Source of the DNA: JBLHZY01 sp047631555
GTDB lineage: Bacteria > Pseudomonadota > Alphaproteobacteria > Rhodobacterales > Rhodobacteraceae
Direction: 5' to 3'
DNA length: 64,000 bases
NCBI GenBank assembly: GCA_047631555.1
Contig: JBLHZY010000002.1
Span: 620,001-684,000 of the forward strand
Position numbers and translations under genes: made by a program. The first letter of the stretch is position 1, and each line of letters opens with the position of its first letter. Shown piece by piece: positions 33,661 through 41,931 of the stretch. The notes below the pieces were generated by a model, which did no database searches, had not been told where the DNA came from, and saw nothing but the letters and a program-made list of their open reading frames with translations.

Positions 33661-33741
33661 ATGGGCTCCGAAAGCTGATTGGTTTTCGCGGGGCTTTGGT
33701 GGTGCGGTTACACCGTATCGCACAAGGCGCAGTTGGCGAGG

Positions 33742-33975
33742 TTATTTTTCGTCTTTGTCGGGGACGGGATCATAGCCGTCGCCGCCCAAAGGATGGCAGC
33801 GGCCGATGCGTTTGGCGGCAAGGAAGCTGCCTTTGATCGCACCATGTTTTTCAAGCGCTTCAAGGGCATAGGCCGAGCATGTTGGTTGATAGCGGCAGTT
33901 GAAGCCGACCCAAGGCGAGAAGATCAAGCGATAGGCGCGCACGGGCAGGGCGGCGATATGGGCGAGCGGGCTCAT
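33742..33975 (-). CDS. yidD: Membrane protein insertion efficiency factor YidD
   Basis: YidD is a small membrane-associated protein that helps YidC-dependent insertion. The 77-residue product has the invariant core YRLIFSPWVGFNCRYQPTCSAYALEAL and GSFLAAKRIGRCHPLGGDGYDPVP, given here as blocks. The ATG at 33973-33975 overlaps the rnpA stop (ATGA). Confidence 0.95.
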   Translation of the reverse strand: MSPLAHIAALPVRAYRLIFSPWVGFNCRYQPTCSAYALEALEKHGAIKGSFLAAKRIGRCHPLGGDGYDPVPDKDEK

Positions 33976-34391
33976 TTGGGGCCTGCGTGTAGCTTTTTGA
34001 GCGCATAGCGCAGATCGTTTTTGAGATCGTTGAAATCGCGCGCGGCTGTGGCCTCGGCCTTGCCGATCAGCACGTAATCCCAGCCGGGTCGGCCAAGCTC
34101 GGGGAGAACAGCACGCGCAGCCTCTCGCAGCCGCCTTTTGGCACGGTTGCGGGCAACAGCATTGCCAACTTTTTTGGAGCAAGTGTAGCCGACGCGCAGG
34201 CCAGAGGCGGGCTCGTCATCACTGCGTTTGCGGGCCTGAACCATCATGCTCATCGTGCCTTGGCGGCGCGCACGGGCGGCGCGTAGGAAATCGGCGCGTT
34301 GGGTCAAAGTGACCAGACAAACGGAAACCGCCGAAGGCCCATCTGTAGCATTGGCGATTGTGCCAACTACAGGTGCCTTCGGCGGTGTCAT
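33972..34391 (-). CDS. rnpA: Ribonuclease P protein component
   Basis: RnpA is the protein subunit of RNase P, which trims tRNA 5' ends. The core has LTQRADFLRAARARRQG and the signature VGYTCSKKVGNAVARNRAKRRLREA in two blocks. The start is uncertain: ATG at 34391 (139 residues, GGA close upstream) or 34409 (145 residues, only 3 bases after the rpmH stop). The first 20-25 residues are variable in this family. It overlaps yidD at the 3' end. Confidence 0.92.
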   Translation of the reverse strand: MTPPKAPVVGTIANATDGPSAVSVCLVTLTQRADFLRAARARRQGTMSMMVQARKRSDDEPASGLRVGYTCSKKVGNAVARNRAKRRLREAARAVLPELGRPGWDYVLIGKAEATAARDFNDLKNDLRYALKKLHAGPK

Positions 34392-34412
34392 TCCATTGCC
34401 ATTCGGCATGGT

Positions 34413-34547
34413 TTACGCGCTGAGCGACTTCCGGCCTTTGGCGCGGCGGGCGTTCAGGATGTTACGGCCAGCTTTTGTGGCCATACGTGCGCGAAAACCG
34501 TGGCGGCGTTTGCGAACAAGGTTCGAGGGTTGGAAAGTGCGTTTCAT
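34413..34547 (-). CDS. rpmH: 50S ribosomal protein L34
   Basis: This 44-residue highly basic protein has the full family sequence type (MKRTFQPSNLVRKRRHGFRA, then AGRNILNARRAKGRKSLSA). It is the first gene of the minus-strand block, with rnpA starting within a few bases of its stop. A good promoter lies 68 bases upstream. Confidence 0.98.
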   Translation of the reverse strand: MKRTFQPSNLVRKRRHGFRARMATKAGRNILNARRAKGRKSLSA

Positions 34548-34614
34548 CGCTCGGCTCCGTCGGTTTGGCCCAAATCCATCATGGATTCGAAGGCCGTGTA
34601 CATTCGAAGTTCGT

Positions 34615-34643
34615 CCTTTAGGGGGCGAGGGGGCGCTTGTCAA
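34615..34643 (-). promoter_or_regulatory. Promoter of rpmH
   Basis: Read on the minus strand, TTGACA (34643-34638), exactly 17 bases, TAAAGG (34620-34615). The -35 hexamer is perfect. The gap between rpmH and the divergent TVP38 gene (34548-34822) also holds a 9-base inverted repeat at 34664-34698. Confidence 0.7.
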
Positions 34644-34822
34644 TTCAAGGCAAGCGCATTGTGGAAACATTTTCGTAGCATAAGGGAGGAAATGTTTCAA
34701 AAGGGCCGGTATTGTGGTGCGAGGGCCTGCGGATGGTCACCGCCGATCAAGGGCGCGTGATCGGGCTGGCCTTGGGCGGCGCTGGCGCGCATGTTGGCCG
34801 AGATATCAAGAGGATGCGCGCG

Positions 34823-35554
34823 ATGGCAGATCAAGGACCGATGCAAAGGGCAAGCTGGCTGCGTTATGCGCCGCTGATTGGGATCGGGGTGGTGGCGCTG
34901 ATCGGGGCCTTTGTTTTGCGCGATTATCTGAGCTTTGAGGCCTTGAGCGCCAATCGCGAGGCCTTGATCGCCCAGCGGGATGCGCATTTTGTCGCGACAG
35001 TGATCGGCTTTATCGCGCTCTATACTGTGATCGTTGCGTTTTCGCTTCCAGGCGCGACAATCATGACGCTTGCGGGCGGCTTTTTGTTTGCGACCTTCCC
35101 GGGTGCTCTCTTTAATATTATGGGCGCGACATTGGGCGCAACGGCGCTTTTCTTGGCGGCGCGAATGGGGCTTGGGGCGCGGCTTTCGGCCAAGATGGAT
35201 GCCTCTCATGGCATGGTGCACCGTATCAAAGAGGGGATTGATCAGAATCAGTGGTCGTTTTTGTTTTTGATCCGGCTGGTGCCAGCGGTGCCGTTCTTTG
35301 TTGCCAATCTGATCCCGGCGCTTGTTGGCGTTCCGCTCTCGCGTTTTGTCATATCAACGGCGCTTGGGATTGTACCGGGTGCCGTGGTTTATACTTCGGT
35401 TGGCGCGGGGCTTGGCGAGGTCTTTGCGCGCGGTGAAAGCCCGAACCTCGGCATCATCTTTGAGCCACATATCTTATTGCCGCTGCTGGGCCTCGCCGGG
35501 CTTGCCGCCCTTCCGATCCTCATTAAGGCCGTCTCTGGCCAGAAAGGCCTCTGA
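34823..35554 (+). CDS. TVP38/TMEM64-family membrane protein
   Basis: This 243-residue inner-membrane protein has the SNARE-associated (VTT/DedA-like) domain: FSLPGATIMTLAGGFLFATFPG, then LFLIRLVPAVPFFVANLIPALVGVPL, where the Arg/Pro re-entrant motif is conserved. Five to six membrane segments are visible. Relatives are linked to lipid scrambling or proton-coupled transport, but the substrate is unknown. I chose the ATG at 34823 with AAGAGG upstream; alternatives at 34817 and 34841 are close. Its stop shares one base with the reductase gene, so the two are translated together. Confidence 0.87.
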   Translation: MADQGPMQRASWLRYAPLIGIGVVALIGAFVLRDYLSFEALSANREALIAQRDAHFVATVIGFIALYTVIVAFSLPGATIMTLAGGFLFATFPGALFNIMGATLGATALFLAARMGLGARLSAKMDASHGMVHRIKEGIDQNQWSFLFLIRLVPAVPFFVANLIPALVGVPLSRFVISTALGIVPGAVVYTSVGAGLGEVFARGESPNLGIIFEPHILLPLLGLAGLAALPILIKAVSGQKGL

Positions 35555-36969
35555 TGGAGCGCATCAAGACAGATATTTGTGTGGTTGGGGCAGGCTCTGG
35601 CGGGCTTTCTGTGGCGGCGGGGGCTGTTCAGATGGGCGCGCGCGTTGTGTTGATTGAGGGCGGCGAAATGGGCGGCGATTGCCTCAATTATGGCTGTGTG
35701 CCCTCCAAGGCGCTGATCGCGGCGGGCAAGCGCGCGCATATAGTGCGCAAGGGCGGGTTTGGCGTGGCGGGTGCGGAGCCAGTGATTGATTTTGGCGCGG
35801 CCAAGGATCATGTGCGGGCGGTGATTGAAACAATCGCGCCCGTTGATAGCCAAGAGCGCTTTGAGGGGCTCGGCTGCACCGTGATCCGCGATTTTGCGCA
35901 GTTTATCTCCTCTAAAGAGGTGCAAGCGGGCGGCAAGATCATTGAGGCGCGCCGTTTTGTGATTGCGACGGGGTCTTCGCCGCTGGTGCCGCCGATCCCG
36001 GGGCTGAGCGATGCGCCTTACCTTACCAACGAGACGCTGTTTGCGGATCGCGAGATGCCAGAGCATTTGCTGATCATTGGCGGCGGCCCGATAGGGATGG
36101 AAATGGCGCAGGCGCATCGCCGGCTTGGCTGTGAGGTGACTGTGATTGAAGGCGCCAAGGCGCTGGGCAAAGATGATCCTGAGATGGCGGCTGTGGTGCT
36201 GGATGCGCTGCGCGGTGAAGGGATTGCGATTGAAGAGAATGCCAAGGCCGCCAAGATCAGCGGCAAGGCGGGGGCAATCAAGGTTGAGGCCGAGGATGGG
36301 CGCATCTTTAAAGGAACGCATCTGCTGATGGCTGTGGGCCGCAGCCCGAATATCGCGCGGCTTGATCTGGGTAAGGCAGGCATTGCCCATGATCGGCGCG
36401 GCGTGACTGTCGGGGCCAATCTGCGCAGCACAAATAAGCGCGTCTATGCGATTGGCGATGTGGCGGGCGGGCTGCAATTTACCCATGTGGCGGGCTATCA
36501 TGCCGGCGTGATTATCCGCGCGATGCTGTTTGCCCTGCCTGCGAAAGCGAAAACGGCGCATATCCCTTGGGTGACATATACCGACCCTGAGCTTGCCCAT
36601 GTTGGCCTCTCAGAGGCGGACGCGCGCGCGGCCCACGGCGATGCGCTCACGGTGACGCATTTTGAATACGCCGAAAATGATCGCGCCATTGCGGGCGGGG
36701 CTACGGCGGGCAAAATCAAGGTGATGATTGTAAAAGGGAAGCCTGTTGGCGCGACGATCGTTGGCGAACAGGCGAGCGAGCTGATCTCGCTTTGGGCGCT
36801 GGTTCTGGCCAATGGGCTGAAGATGGGGGCGATTGCGAATATGGTGATGCCCTATCCGACGCTCTCTGAGGTCTCAAAACGCGCTGCCGGGGCGTATTTC
36901 ACCCCGAAAATATTTGACAGTGAAGTGGTCAGGCGCGTTGTGGGATTGGTGCAACGGCTTGTGCCTTAG
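35554..36969 (+). CDS. FAD-dependent pyridine nucleotide-disulfide oxidoreductase (dihydrolipoamide/mercuric reductase-like)
   Basis: This 471-residue flavoprotein has FAD site VGAGSGGLS (11-19), the redox disulfide GGDCLNYGCVPSK (Cys44 and Cys49), an NAD(P) Rossmann motif IGGGPIGMEMA, and a C-terminal dimerisation domain. In dihydrolipoamide dehydrogenase the C-terminal active-site base is His in HPTLSE; here the equivalent stretch reads YPTLSE, so it is not a standard lipoamide dehydrogenase, and no E3 partner genes are nearby. Its substrate is unknown. The one-base overlap with the TVP38 gene suggests joint action at the membrane. Confidence 0.9.
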   Translation: MERIKTDICVVGAGSGGLSVAAGAVQMGARVVLIEGGEMGGDCLNYGCVPSKALIAAGKRAHIVRKGGFGVAGAEPVIDFGAAKDHVRAVIETIAPVDSQERFEGLGCTVIRDFAQFISSKEVQAGGKIIEARRFVIATGSSPLVPPIPGLSDAPYLTNETLFADREMPEHLLIIGGGPIGMEMAQAHRRLGCEVTVIEGAKALGKDDPEMAAVVLDALRGEGIAIEENAKAAKISGKAGAIKVEAEDGRIFKGTHLLMAVGRSPNIARLDLGKAGIAHDRRGVTVGANLRSTNKRVYAIGDVAGGLQFTHVAGYHAGVIIRAMLFALPAKAKTAHIPWVTYTDPELAHVGLSEADARAAHGDALTVTHFEYAENDRAIAGGATAGKIKVMIVKGKPVGATIVGEQASELISLWALVLANGLKMGAIANMVMPYPTLSEVSKRAAGAYFTPKIFDSEVVRRVVGLVQRLVP

Positions 36970-37035
36970 CGTAAAGGCGCTACCTATAGGGGGCGTGCGC
37001 GCGTGCGGCGCGCGTGAATTGGTGGAGGCGATGCT

Positions 37036-38433
37036 CTGAATTCTCTTTCGGGCAGATTTTTGATCCTGACGGCTGTGTTCGTTATGTTGGCCGAGGTGTT
37101 GATCTTCGTGCCCTCTGTGGCGCGCTTTCGTGAGGATTATTTGCTGTCGCGACTTGAGCGCGCACAGATCGCCTCTCTCGCGCTTTTGGCCAATGATATG
37201 ATCGACATGGATCTCGAGGATGAGCTGCTGGCCAATGCGGGCGTTTTCAACGTTGTGTTGCGGCGCGATCAGGTGCGCCAATTGGTGCTGAGCTCTCCGA
37301 TCCCCCAGCCGATTTATCGCACCTATGATCTGCGCGATCCGGGCGCGTTTGAGCTTATTGGAGATGCGCTTTCTTGCCTTTGGGAGCCTGAGAATAGGGT
37401 CATTCGGGTGATCGGCGATCCGGTGAAAGAAGCGGGGCTTTTGATCGAGGTCACGATGGAAACCCAGCCCTTGCGTATGGCGATGATTGATTACGGGCTG
37501 CGTATCTTAGCGCTTTCGGCGATCATTTCGGTGATTGCGGCGCTGATGCTCTTCCTTGCTGCGCGCCGCTTTATCGTGCGCCCCATCAAGGGCGTTGTCA
37601 GCGCGATGACGAGCTATACCCTAGCGCCGGAGGACGCGCGCCGGATCATTCAGCCCTCTGCGGGCGTCTCTGAATTGCGCGAGGCCGAGACCGCGCTGCA
37701 TGACATGCAGACCCAGCTGACCTCGGCGCTAAAGCAAAAAGAACGCCTTGCTCAGCTTGGCGGCGCCGTGGCCAAGATCAGCCATGATCTGCGCAATATC
37801 CTCACAACCGCGCAGCTTCTGGCCGACCGGATGGAAATATCCGATGATCCGGCGGTAAAACGCGCCGCGCCCAAGCTGGTGAACTCTATCAGCCGGGCGG
37901 TAAACCTGTGCGAAAGCACGCTGACTTTTGGCAAAGCGGATGAGCCGCCGCCGGCGCTTTCTCGCGTGCGGCTGGCGGATATCGTCGCGGATGTGATCGA
38001 GGGCGAGCGGCTGGCAACGGGAGAGTATGATCTGAGCTTTGCTGAGGATGTTCCGGGCGCGATGATGATCCGCGCGGACGAAGAGCAGATGTATCGCGTC
38101 CTTTCCAACCTTGTGCGCAACGCTCGCCAAGCGATCATCGCCACAGGCGCGCCGGGCGAAATTTCGGTCAGTGCACGCGAGGACGAGGATGCCTGGCACA
38201 TCAGCATTGCCGACACCGGACCGGGCCTGCCGCTCAAAGCGCGCGAATATCTGTTTCAGCCGTTTCAGGGCGGGGCGCGCAAAGGCGGCTTTGGGCTTGG
38301 CCTTGCGATTGCGGCTGATCTTGTGCGCGGCCATGGCGGGCGGCTTGAATTGCTGCGCAGTGATGAAGCTGGCACAGCCTTTACCATCCATCTTCCCAAG
38401 GCCGTCATCGCGCTTGAAGAGACCAGTGCATAA
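37036..38433 (+). CDS. Orphan membrane sensor histidine kinase
   Basis: This is a two-component sensor of about 465 residues with two membrane segments (near 10-30 and 155-177) enclosing a periplasmic domain, a HAMP-like linker, the phosphoacceptor KISHDLRN (His about 250), N-box NLVRNARQAI, G1 DTGPGL and G2 GFGLGLAIA. No response regulator is adjacent. The first ATG-type codon in frame, TTG at 37060, would cut into the first membrane helix; the CTG at 37036 gives LNSLSGRFLILTAVF and has GGAGG seven bases upstream, so I propose it as the start. Confidence 0.85.
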   Translation: MNSLSGRFLILTAVFVMLAEVLIFVPSVARFREDYLLSRLERAQIASLALLANDMIDMDLEDELLANAGVFNVVLRRDQVRQLVLSSPIPQPIYRTYDLRDPGAFELIGDALSCLWEPENRVIRVIGDPVKEAGLLIEVTMETQPLRMAMIDYGLRILALSAIISVIAALMLFLAARRFIVRPIKGVVSAMTSYTLAPEDARRIIQPSAGVSELREAETALHDMQTQLTSALKQKERLAQLGGAVAKISHDLRNILTTAQLLADRMEISDDPAVKRAAPKLVNSISRAVNLCESTLTFGKADEPPPALSRVRLADIVADVIEGERLATGEYDLSFAEDVPGAMMIRADEEQMYRVLSNLVRNARQAIIATGAPGEISVSAREDEDAWHISIADTGPGLPLKAREYLFQPFQGGARKGGFGLGLAIAADLVRGHGGRLELLRSDEAGTAFTIHLPKAVIALEETSA

Positions 38434-38491
38434 TTTTCCAAAGTTGGCCCTTGCAATGGCGCGCGCGGGCGGCTAAATCCGCCCTCACAGT

Positions 38492-38568
38492 GCACCCGTA
38501 GCTCAGCTGGATAGAGTACCTGACTACGAATCAGGGGGTCAGAGGTTCGAATCCTCTCGGGTGCACCA
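38492..38568 (+). tRNA. tRNA-Arg (anticodon ACG)
   Basis: This 77-base cloverleaf includes an encoded CCA end. The acceptor stem GCACCCG pairs with CGGGTGC, the anticodon stem CCTGA/TCAGG encloses CTACGAA with ACG at 38526-38528, and the T arm AGAGG-TTCGAAT-CCTCT is perfect. ACG would be modified to ICG by TadA to read CGU/CGC/CGA. It follows the kinase gene by 58 bases. Confidence 0.97.
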
Positions 38569-39092
38569 TAAAATCCATAAATGCATTTCAAATCTATGGG
38601 ACGTCGTGGCTTTTCTTAGGCCCTCTTTCTATCGCCCTTTTGCGATCCGATGAATGCTGCCTTTTTAAAGGGGCTAAAAAATATGTGATGCGCTTAGCCT
38701 ACCCGGCCTGCCTATGCAGACGAGATATGTGAACCAGAAAAGGGCGGACGCTTTGCGGCATCAAAGGGTCGCTTTGAGCCCATTGGATTCGATACAGCGG
38801 ATTGCGAAGATAAAAGTGGGCGCAAAGCGGACCTTCGCAGCGGAAGGGACTAAGATCCGATCTGCTGGCAAACGGGACGTTGATACCAGCGCACACATTG
38901 ACCGCTTTCGATTGACCGTATCTATCACAGTAAAAGAGCAACGATCTGCAGCTTGATGCGTAGGCTTTAACGACACGAAAGCCACGATCTTTGTGAATTT
39001 GTGAAGCTATTATCAAACAAGACGGTCGCCGCGATCAACCTACGCTGGGGGGTGATCTTTTGGATAGGGTTTGTTGCTTTACCCCAAGCTAT
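38569..39092. other. Gene-free spacer after tRNA-Arg
   Basis: No gene can be supported in these roughly 520 bases. Overlapping open frames of 80 (plus, 38714-38956) and 105 codons (minus, 38699-39016) have no recognisable domain, no ribosome binding site and odd composition. The stretch may be a decayed insertion next to the tRNA, but I find no attachment-site duplication or inverted termini. Confidence 0.4.
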
Positions 39093-39094
39093 CC

Positions 39095-39137
39095 GGTCGG
39101 CCTTCCCTGGATTTTCAACGCCTTAGGAAGGCCGGCC
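39095..39137 (-). terminator. Hairpin downstream of the carboxynorspermidine dehydrogenase gene
   Basis: GGTCGGCCTTCC (39095-39106) pairs with GGAAGGCCGGCC (39126-39137), with one wobble, across a 19-base loop. It lies 15 bases past the stop of the minus-strand gene. There is no clear U-tract, so it may only protect the transcript end. Confidence 0.5.
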
Positions 39138-39151
39138 TCCCAAAGCATGGG

Positions 39152-40393
39152 TTAAGCGCGGTTCCACTCTTTGTCACCATTTGCGTCTTTCACGCGCGTG
39201 GGAAGTCCGAGGGTATCAAGCAATGAAAACAGTGGCTTGGGGTCCAACTCTTCGACATTCAGCATCAGGCCTTTGTCATAGGTGCCATCAGCGATCAGCA
39301 TGGCCATGGCCACAGGCGGGACACCGGCTGTGTAGGAAATGCCTTGGCTGCCCACCTCGTTATAGGCCTCTTTGTGATCAGCAACGTTGTAGACAAATAC
39401 TTCAACTTCTTGCCCGTCTTTGATGCCCTTCACCAGATCACCAATGCAGGTTTTGCCTGTGTAATTCGGCGCAAGGCTGGACGGGTCTGGCAAGACGGCC
39501 TTGACCAATTTGAGCGGGACAACTTCGAGCCCCTCGGCTGTGGTTACGGGCTGCTCTGACAAAAGCCCAAGGTTCTGCAAAACGGTGAAGACATTGATGT
39601 AGTGGTCGCCAAAGCCCATCCAGAACCGAATGTCGGCCTCTGGATAGTTCGCCGCCAGTGAATGTACCTCGTCGTGGCCAGACATATAGGCCTTTTGCTT
39701 GCCCACAACGGGAAGATCCCATTCGCGGCCAACCTCGAACATCTTGTTTTGCTGCCACGCGCCCTGCTGCCAGCTATAGACCGTTCCTGTGAACTCGCGA
39801 AAATTGATTTCGGGGTCAAAGTTGGTCGAGAAATACTTGCCATGGTCGCCCGCGTTAATATCGACGATGTCGATGGAGGTTACTGTGTCCATGTATTCAT
39901 CCACAGCAAAGCGGGCGAAGGCGTTCACCATGCCAGGATCAAAACCTGCGCCCAAGATCGCCGTAACGCCAGCCGCCGCGCAATCCTCGCGGCGCTTCCA
40001 TTCGTAGTTTCCATACCAAGGCGGGGTTTCGCAAATCTTGCGTGGATCCTCATGGATCGCCGTGTCGATATAGGCGGCCCCGGTTTGGATACAGGCCTCA
40101 AGAACTGTCATATTTACAAAGGGCGAGCCGACATTGATGACGATCTGCACGCCGGTCGCGTTTATCAAATCCGCGACTGCCTCAGTATCCATTCCGTCAA
40201 CCGCATGCGCTTTAAACACGCCGTCCTGTTTCATTGCGCTTTTAGCGTGCACAGATTTTATGATCGCTTCGCATTTGGCGATCGTTCTACTGGCGATATG
40301 AAGATCGCCTAGAGCGTCGTTGTTTTGGGCGCATTTATGCGCGACGACCTGTGCAACGCCACCGGCGCCAATGATAAGAACATTGCGTTTCAT
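39152..40393 (-). CDS. Carboxynorspermidine dehydrogenase (saccharopine dehydrogenase-like)
   Basis: This 413-residue NADPH-dependent enzyme joins aspartate semialdehyde to a diamine; with putrescine the product is carboxyspermidine. The Rossmann motif GAGGVAQ is at 9-15, followed by the saccharopine reductase-like fold (GAAYIDTAIHEDPRK, ILGAGFDPGMVNAFARFA). The assignment rests on the adjacent decarboxylase gene, 30 bases upstream in the same operon: together they make spermidine without S-adenosylmethionine decarboxylase. A lysine-pathway role is less likely in this context. Confidence 0.9.
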   Translation of the reverse strand: MKRNVLIIGAGGVAQVVAHKCAQNNDALGDLHIASRTIAKCEAIIKSVHAKSAMKQDGVFKAHAVDGMDTEAVADLINATGVQIVINVGSPFVNMTVLEACIQTGAAYIDTAIHEDPRKICETPPWYGNYEWKRREDCAAAGVTAILGAGFDPGMVNAFARFAVDEYMDTVTSIDIVDINAGDHGKYFSTNFDPEINFREFTGTVYSWQQGAWQQNKMFEVGREWDLPVVGKQKAYMSGHDEVHSLAANYPEADIRFWMGFGDHYINVFTVLQNLGLLSEQPVTTAEGLEVVPLKLVKAVLPDPSSLAPNYTGKTCIGDLVKGIKDGQEVEVFVYNVADHKEAYNEVGSQGISYTAGVPPVAMAMLIADGTYDKGLMLNVEELDPKPLFSLLDTLGLPTRVKDANGDKEWNRA

Positions 40394-40423
40394 GTATCCA
40401 AGAGACCTCTTTTTGATTGTAAG

Positions 40424-41524
40424 TTAAGACAGTGCAGCAACAAAATCGCTGTAGTCGAAATCACGCACCATGCGCGTGCTGCCATCAAGTTCACGGATCG
40501 CGATGCTTGGCATCTTTACGCCGTTGAACCAATTTTTCTTGACCATCGTGTAGCCTGCCGCATCCTGAAACGAAAGCCTGTCACCCGATTTGAGCGGGGC
40601 TTCAAACCGGAACTCGCCAAAGATATCCCCCGCAAGGCAGGACTTCCCGCAGATCATCCATTCTTCATTGCCGCTATCGGGCGATAGCTTTGCAGGCTCG
40701 CGGTAGACCAGCAAATCAAGCATATGCGCCTCGATTGAGCTATCAACAATTGCGAGGTTTTTCCCGTTGTGCATTGTATCCAAAACGGTGACTTCAAGCG
40801 TCGCGGCGCCTGTGATCGCGGCCTCGCCCGGCTCAAGATAAACCTGAATGCCAAAGTTTTTCGCAAACCCCTTCAGCCGTGCCGCCAAGCGCTCGAGCGG
40901 ATAATCTGGCCCCGTAAAGTGAATCCCCCCGCCCAAGCTGACCCAATCCATCTTATGGATCACGGCGCCAAAGCGATCCTCGATCAATGACAGCATTTCA
41001 TCGAAACGTTCAAAGCTGTCATTTTCGCAATTATTGTGGAACATCAAGCCGCTGATCTGATCGGCAACCGCATCAATCGCTATTGGGTCATGCTCGCCCA
41101 ATCTGCTAAACGGGCGCGCCGGATCGGCGAGGTCAAACTCGGATGTCGAGACGCCCGGATTGACCCGCAAACCGCGAATATGCCCTTGGGATTGTTCGGA
41201 AAACTTCGTCAACTGCCCGATTGAGTTAAAGATGATCTTGTCAGAGCATTCCAAAACCTGATCAATTTCGTGCTCAGCATAAGCGACCGAATAAGCGTGG
41301 GTTTCTCCGCCAAATTTCTCAGAGCCCAAGCGCACCTCATACAATGAGGAAGACGTCGAACCGTCCATATACTCGGCCATAAAATCAAAGACCGACCATG
41401 TCGCAAAGCACTTAAGCGCGAGCAAGCATTTGGCGCCTGACGCCTCGCGCAGCCACGCAATTTTTTCAAGGTTGGGAAGCATGCAGGATTTGTCGATAAG
41501 GTAATAAGGTGTTTGCACAGTCAA
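40424..41524 (-). CDS. nspC: Carboxynorspermidine/carboxyspermidine decarboxylase
   Basis: This PLP-dependent decarboxylase of the alanine racemase fold (group IV) has 366 residues. The lysine of CLLALKCF (about Lys38) should hold PLP; VSLGGGIHFTGPDYPLERLA and EPGEAAITGA are the phosphate and substrate-binding blocks, and GKSCLAGDIFGEF carries the partner-subunit cysteine/aspartate. It removes CO2 from carboxyspermidine to give spermidine. It is first in the two-gene minus-strand operon. Confidence 0.93.
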   Translation of the reverse strand: MTVQTPYYLIDKSCMLPNLEKIAWLREASGAKCLLALKCFATWSVFDFMAEYMDGSTSSSLYEVRLGSEKFGGETHAYSVAYAEHEIDQVLECSDKIIFNSIGQLTKFSEQSQGHIRGLRVNPGVSTSEFDLADPARPFSRLGEHDPIAIDAVADQISGLMFHNNCENDSFERFDEMLSLIEDRFGAVIHKMDWVSLGGGIHFTGPDYPLERLAARLKGFAKNFGIQVYLEPGEAAITGAATLEVTVLDTMHNGKNLAIVDSSIEAHMLDLLVYREPAKLSPDSGNEEWMICGKSCLAGDIFGEFRFEAPLKSGDRLSFQDAAGYTMVKKNWFNGVKMPSIAIRELDGSTRMVRDFDYSDFVAALS

Positions 41525-41931
41525 AGCTTTCTGTGGGGTCGGGCCACTTGTTTGGGCGATGAGCGGATGAGAGACGTTGTGCCGTCATTGGAACCGATTT
41601 TTTGGCACATCGTTAGCCCCTAAGGTTTTATCGGGGGCTTTGGCATAGTTCACAACTTCTGCGCAATCGTTAACACGAACAGAATGCCCGTTACCGGACA
41701 TTCGTGGCTTGCCAGACTGCCAGCGGTATGGCCTCCAAGCGGCCGCTCTTTGCGACGCAGCAACGCCACACCAAACCACTGTTACAACGTCGCTCACGGC
41801 CCAGGTCGCGTCTGATTTAGTCGGGTGCCCCTGAGCAATTCAAACCCGTTGATACAACGAGCTCAGCTCAACAAAGCGGTATTTTTGGGCTTTCGTGCAG
41901 GTTGCAAATTGATCGAAGATCGGTGACCAGT
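41525..41931. other. Gene-free spacer upstream of the spermidine operon
   Basis: These 407 bases lie between nspC and yaeQ, both on the minus strand. A minus-strand frame at 41585-41797 (70 codons) has no family features. The nspC promoter should lie near 41530-41600, but no convincing -35/-10 pair stands out. Confidence 0.5.

Noticed and set aside
35389..36600. Minus-strand open frame of about 400 codons opposite the disulfide reductase gene
   Set aside because: Antisense shadow in a GC-rich gene; composition rich in His and Arg, no family features.
38699..39016. Minus-strand 105-codon frame or plus-strand 80-codon frame after tRNA-Arg
   Set aside because: The two overlap on opposite strands, neither has a start signal or domain; treated as spacer.
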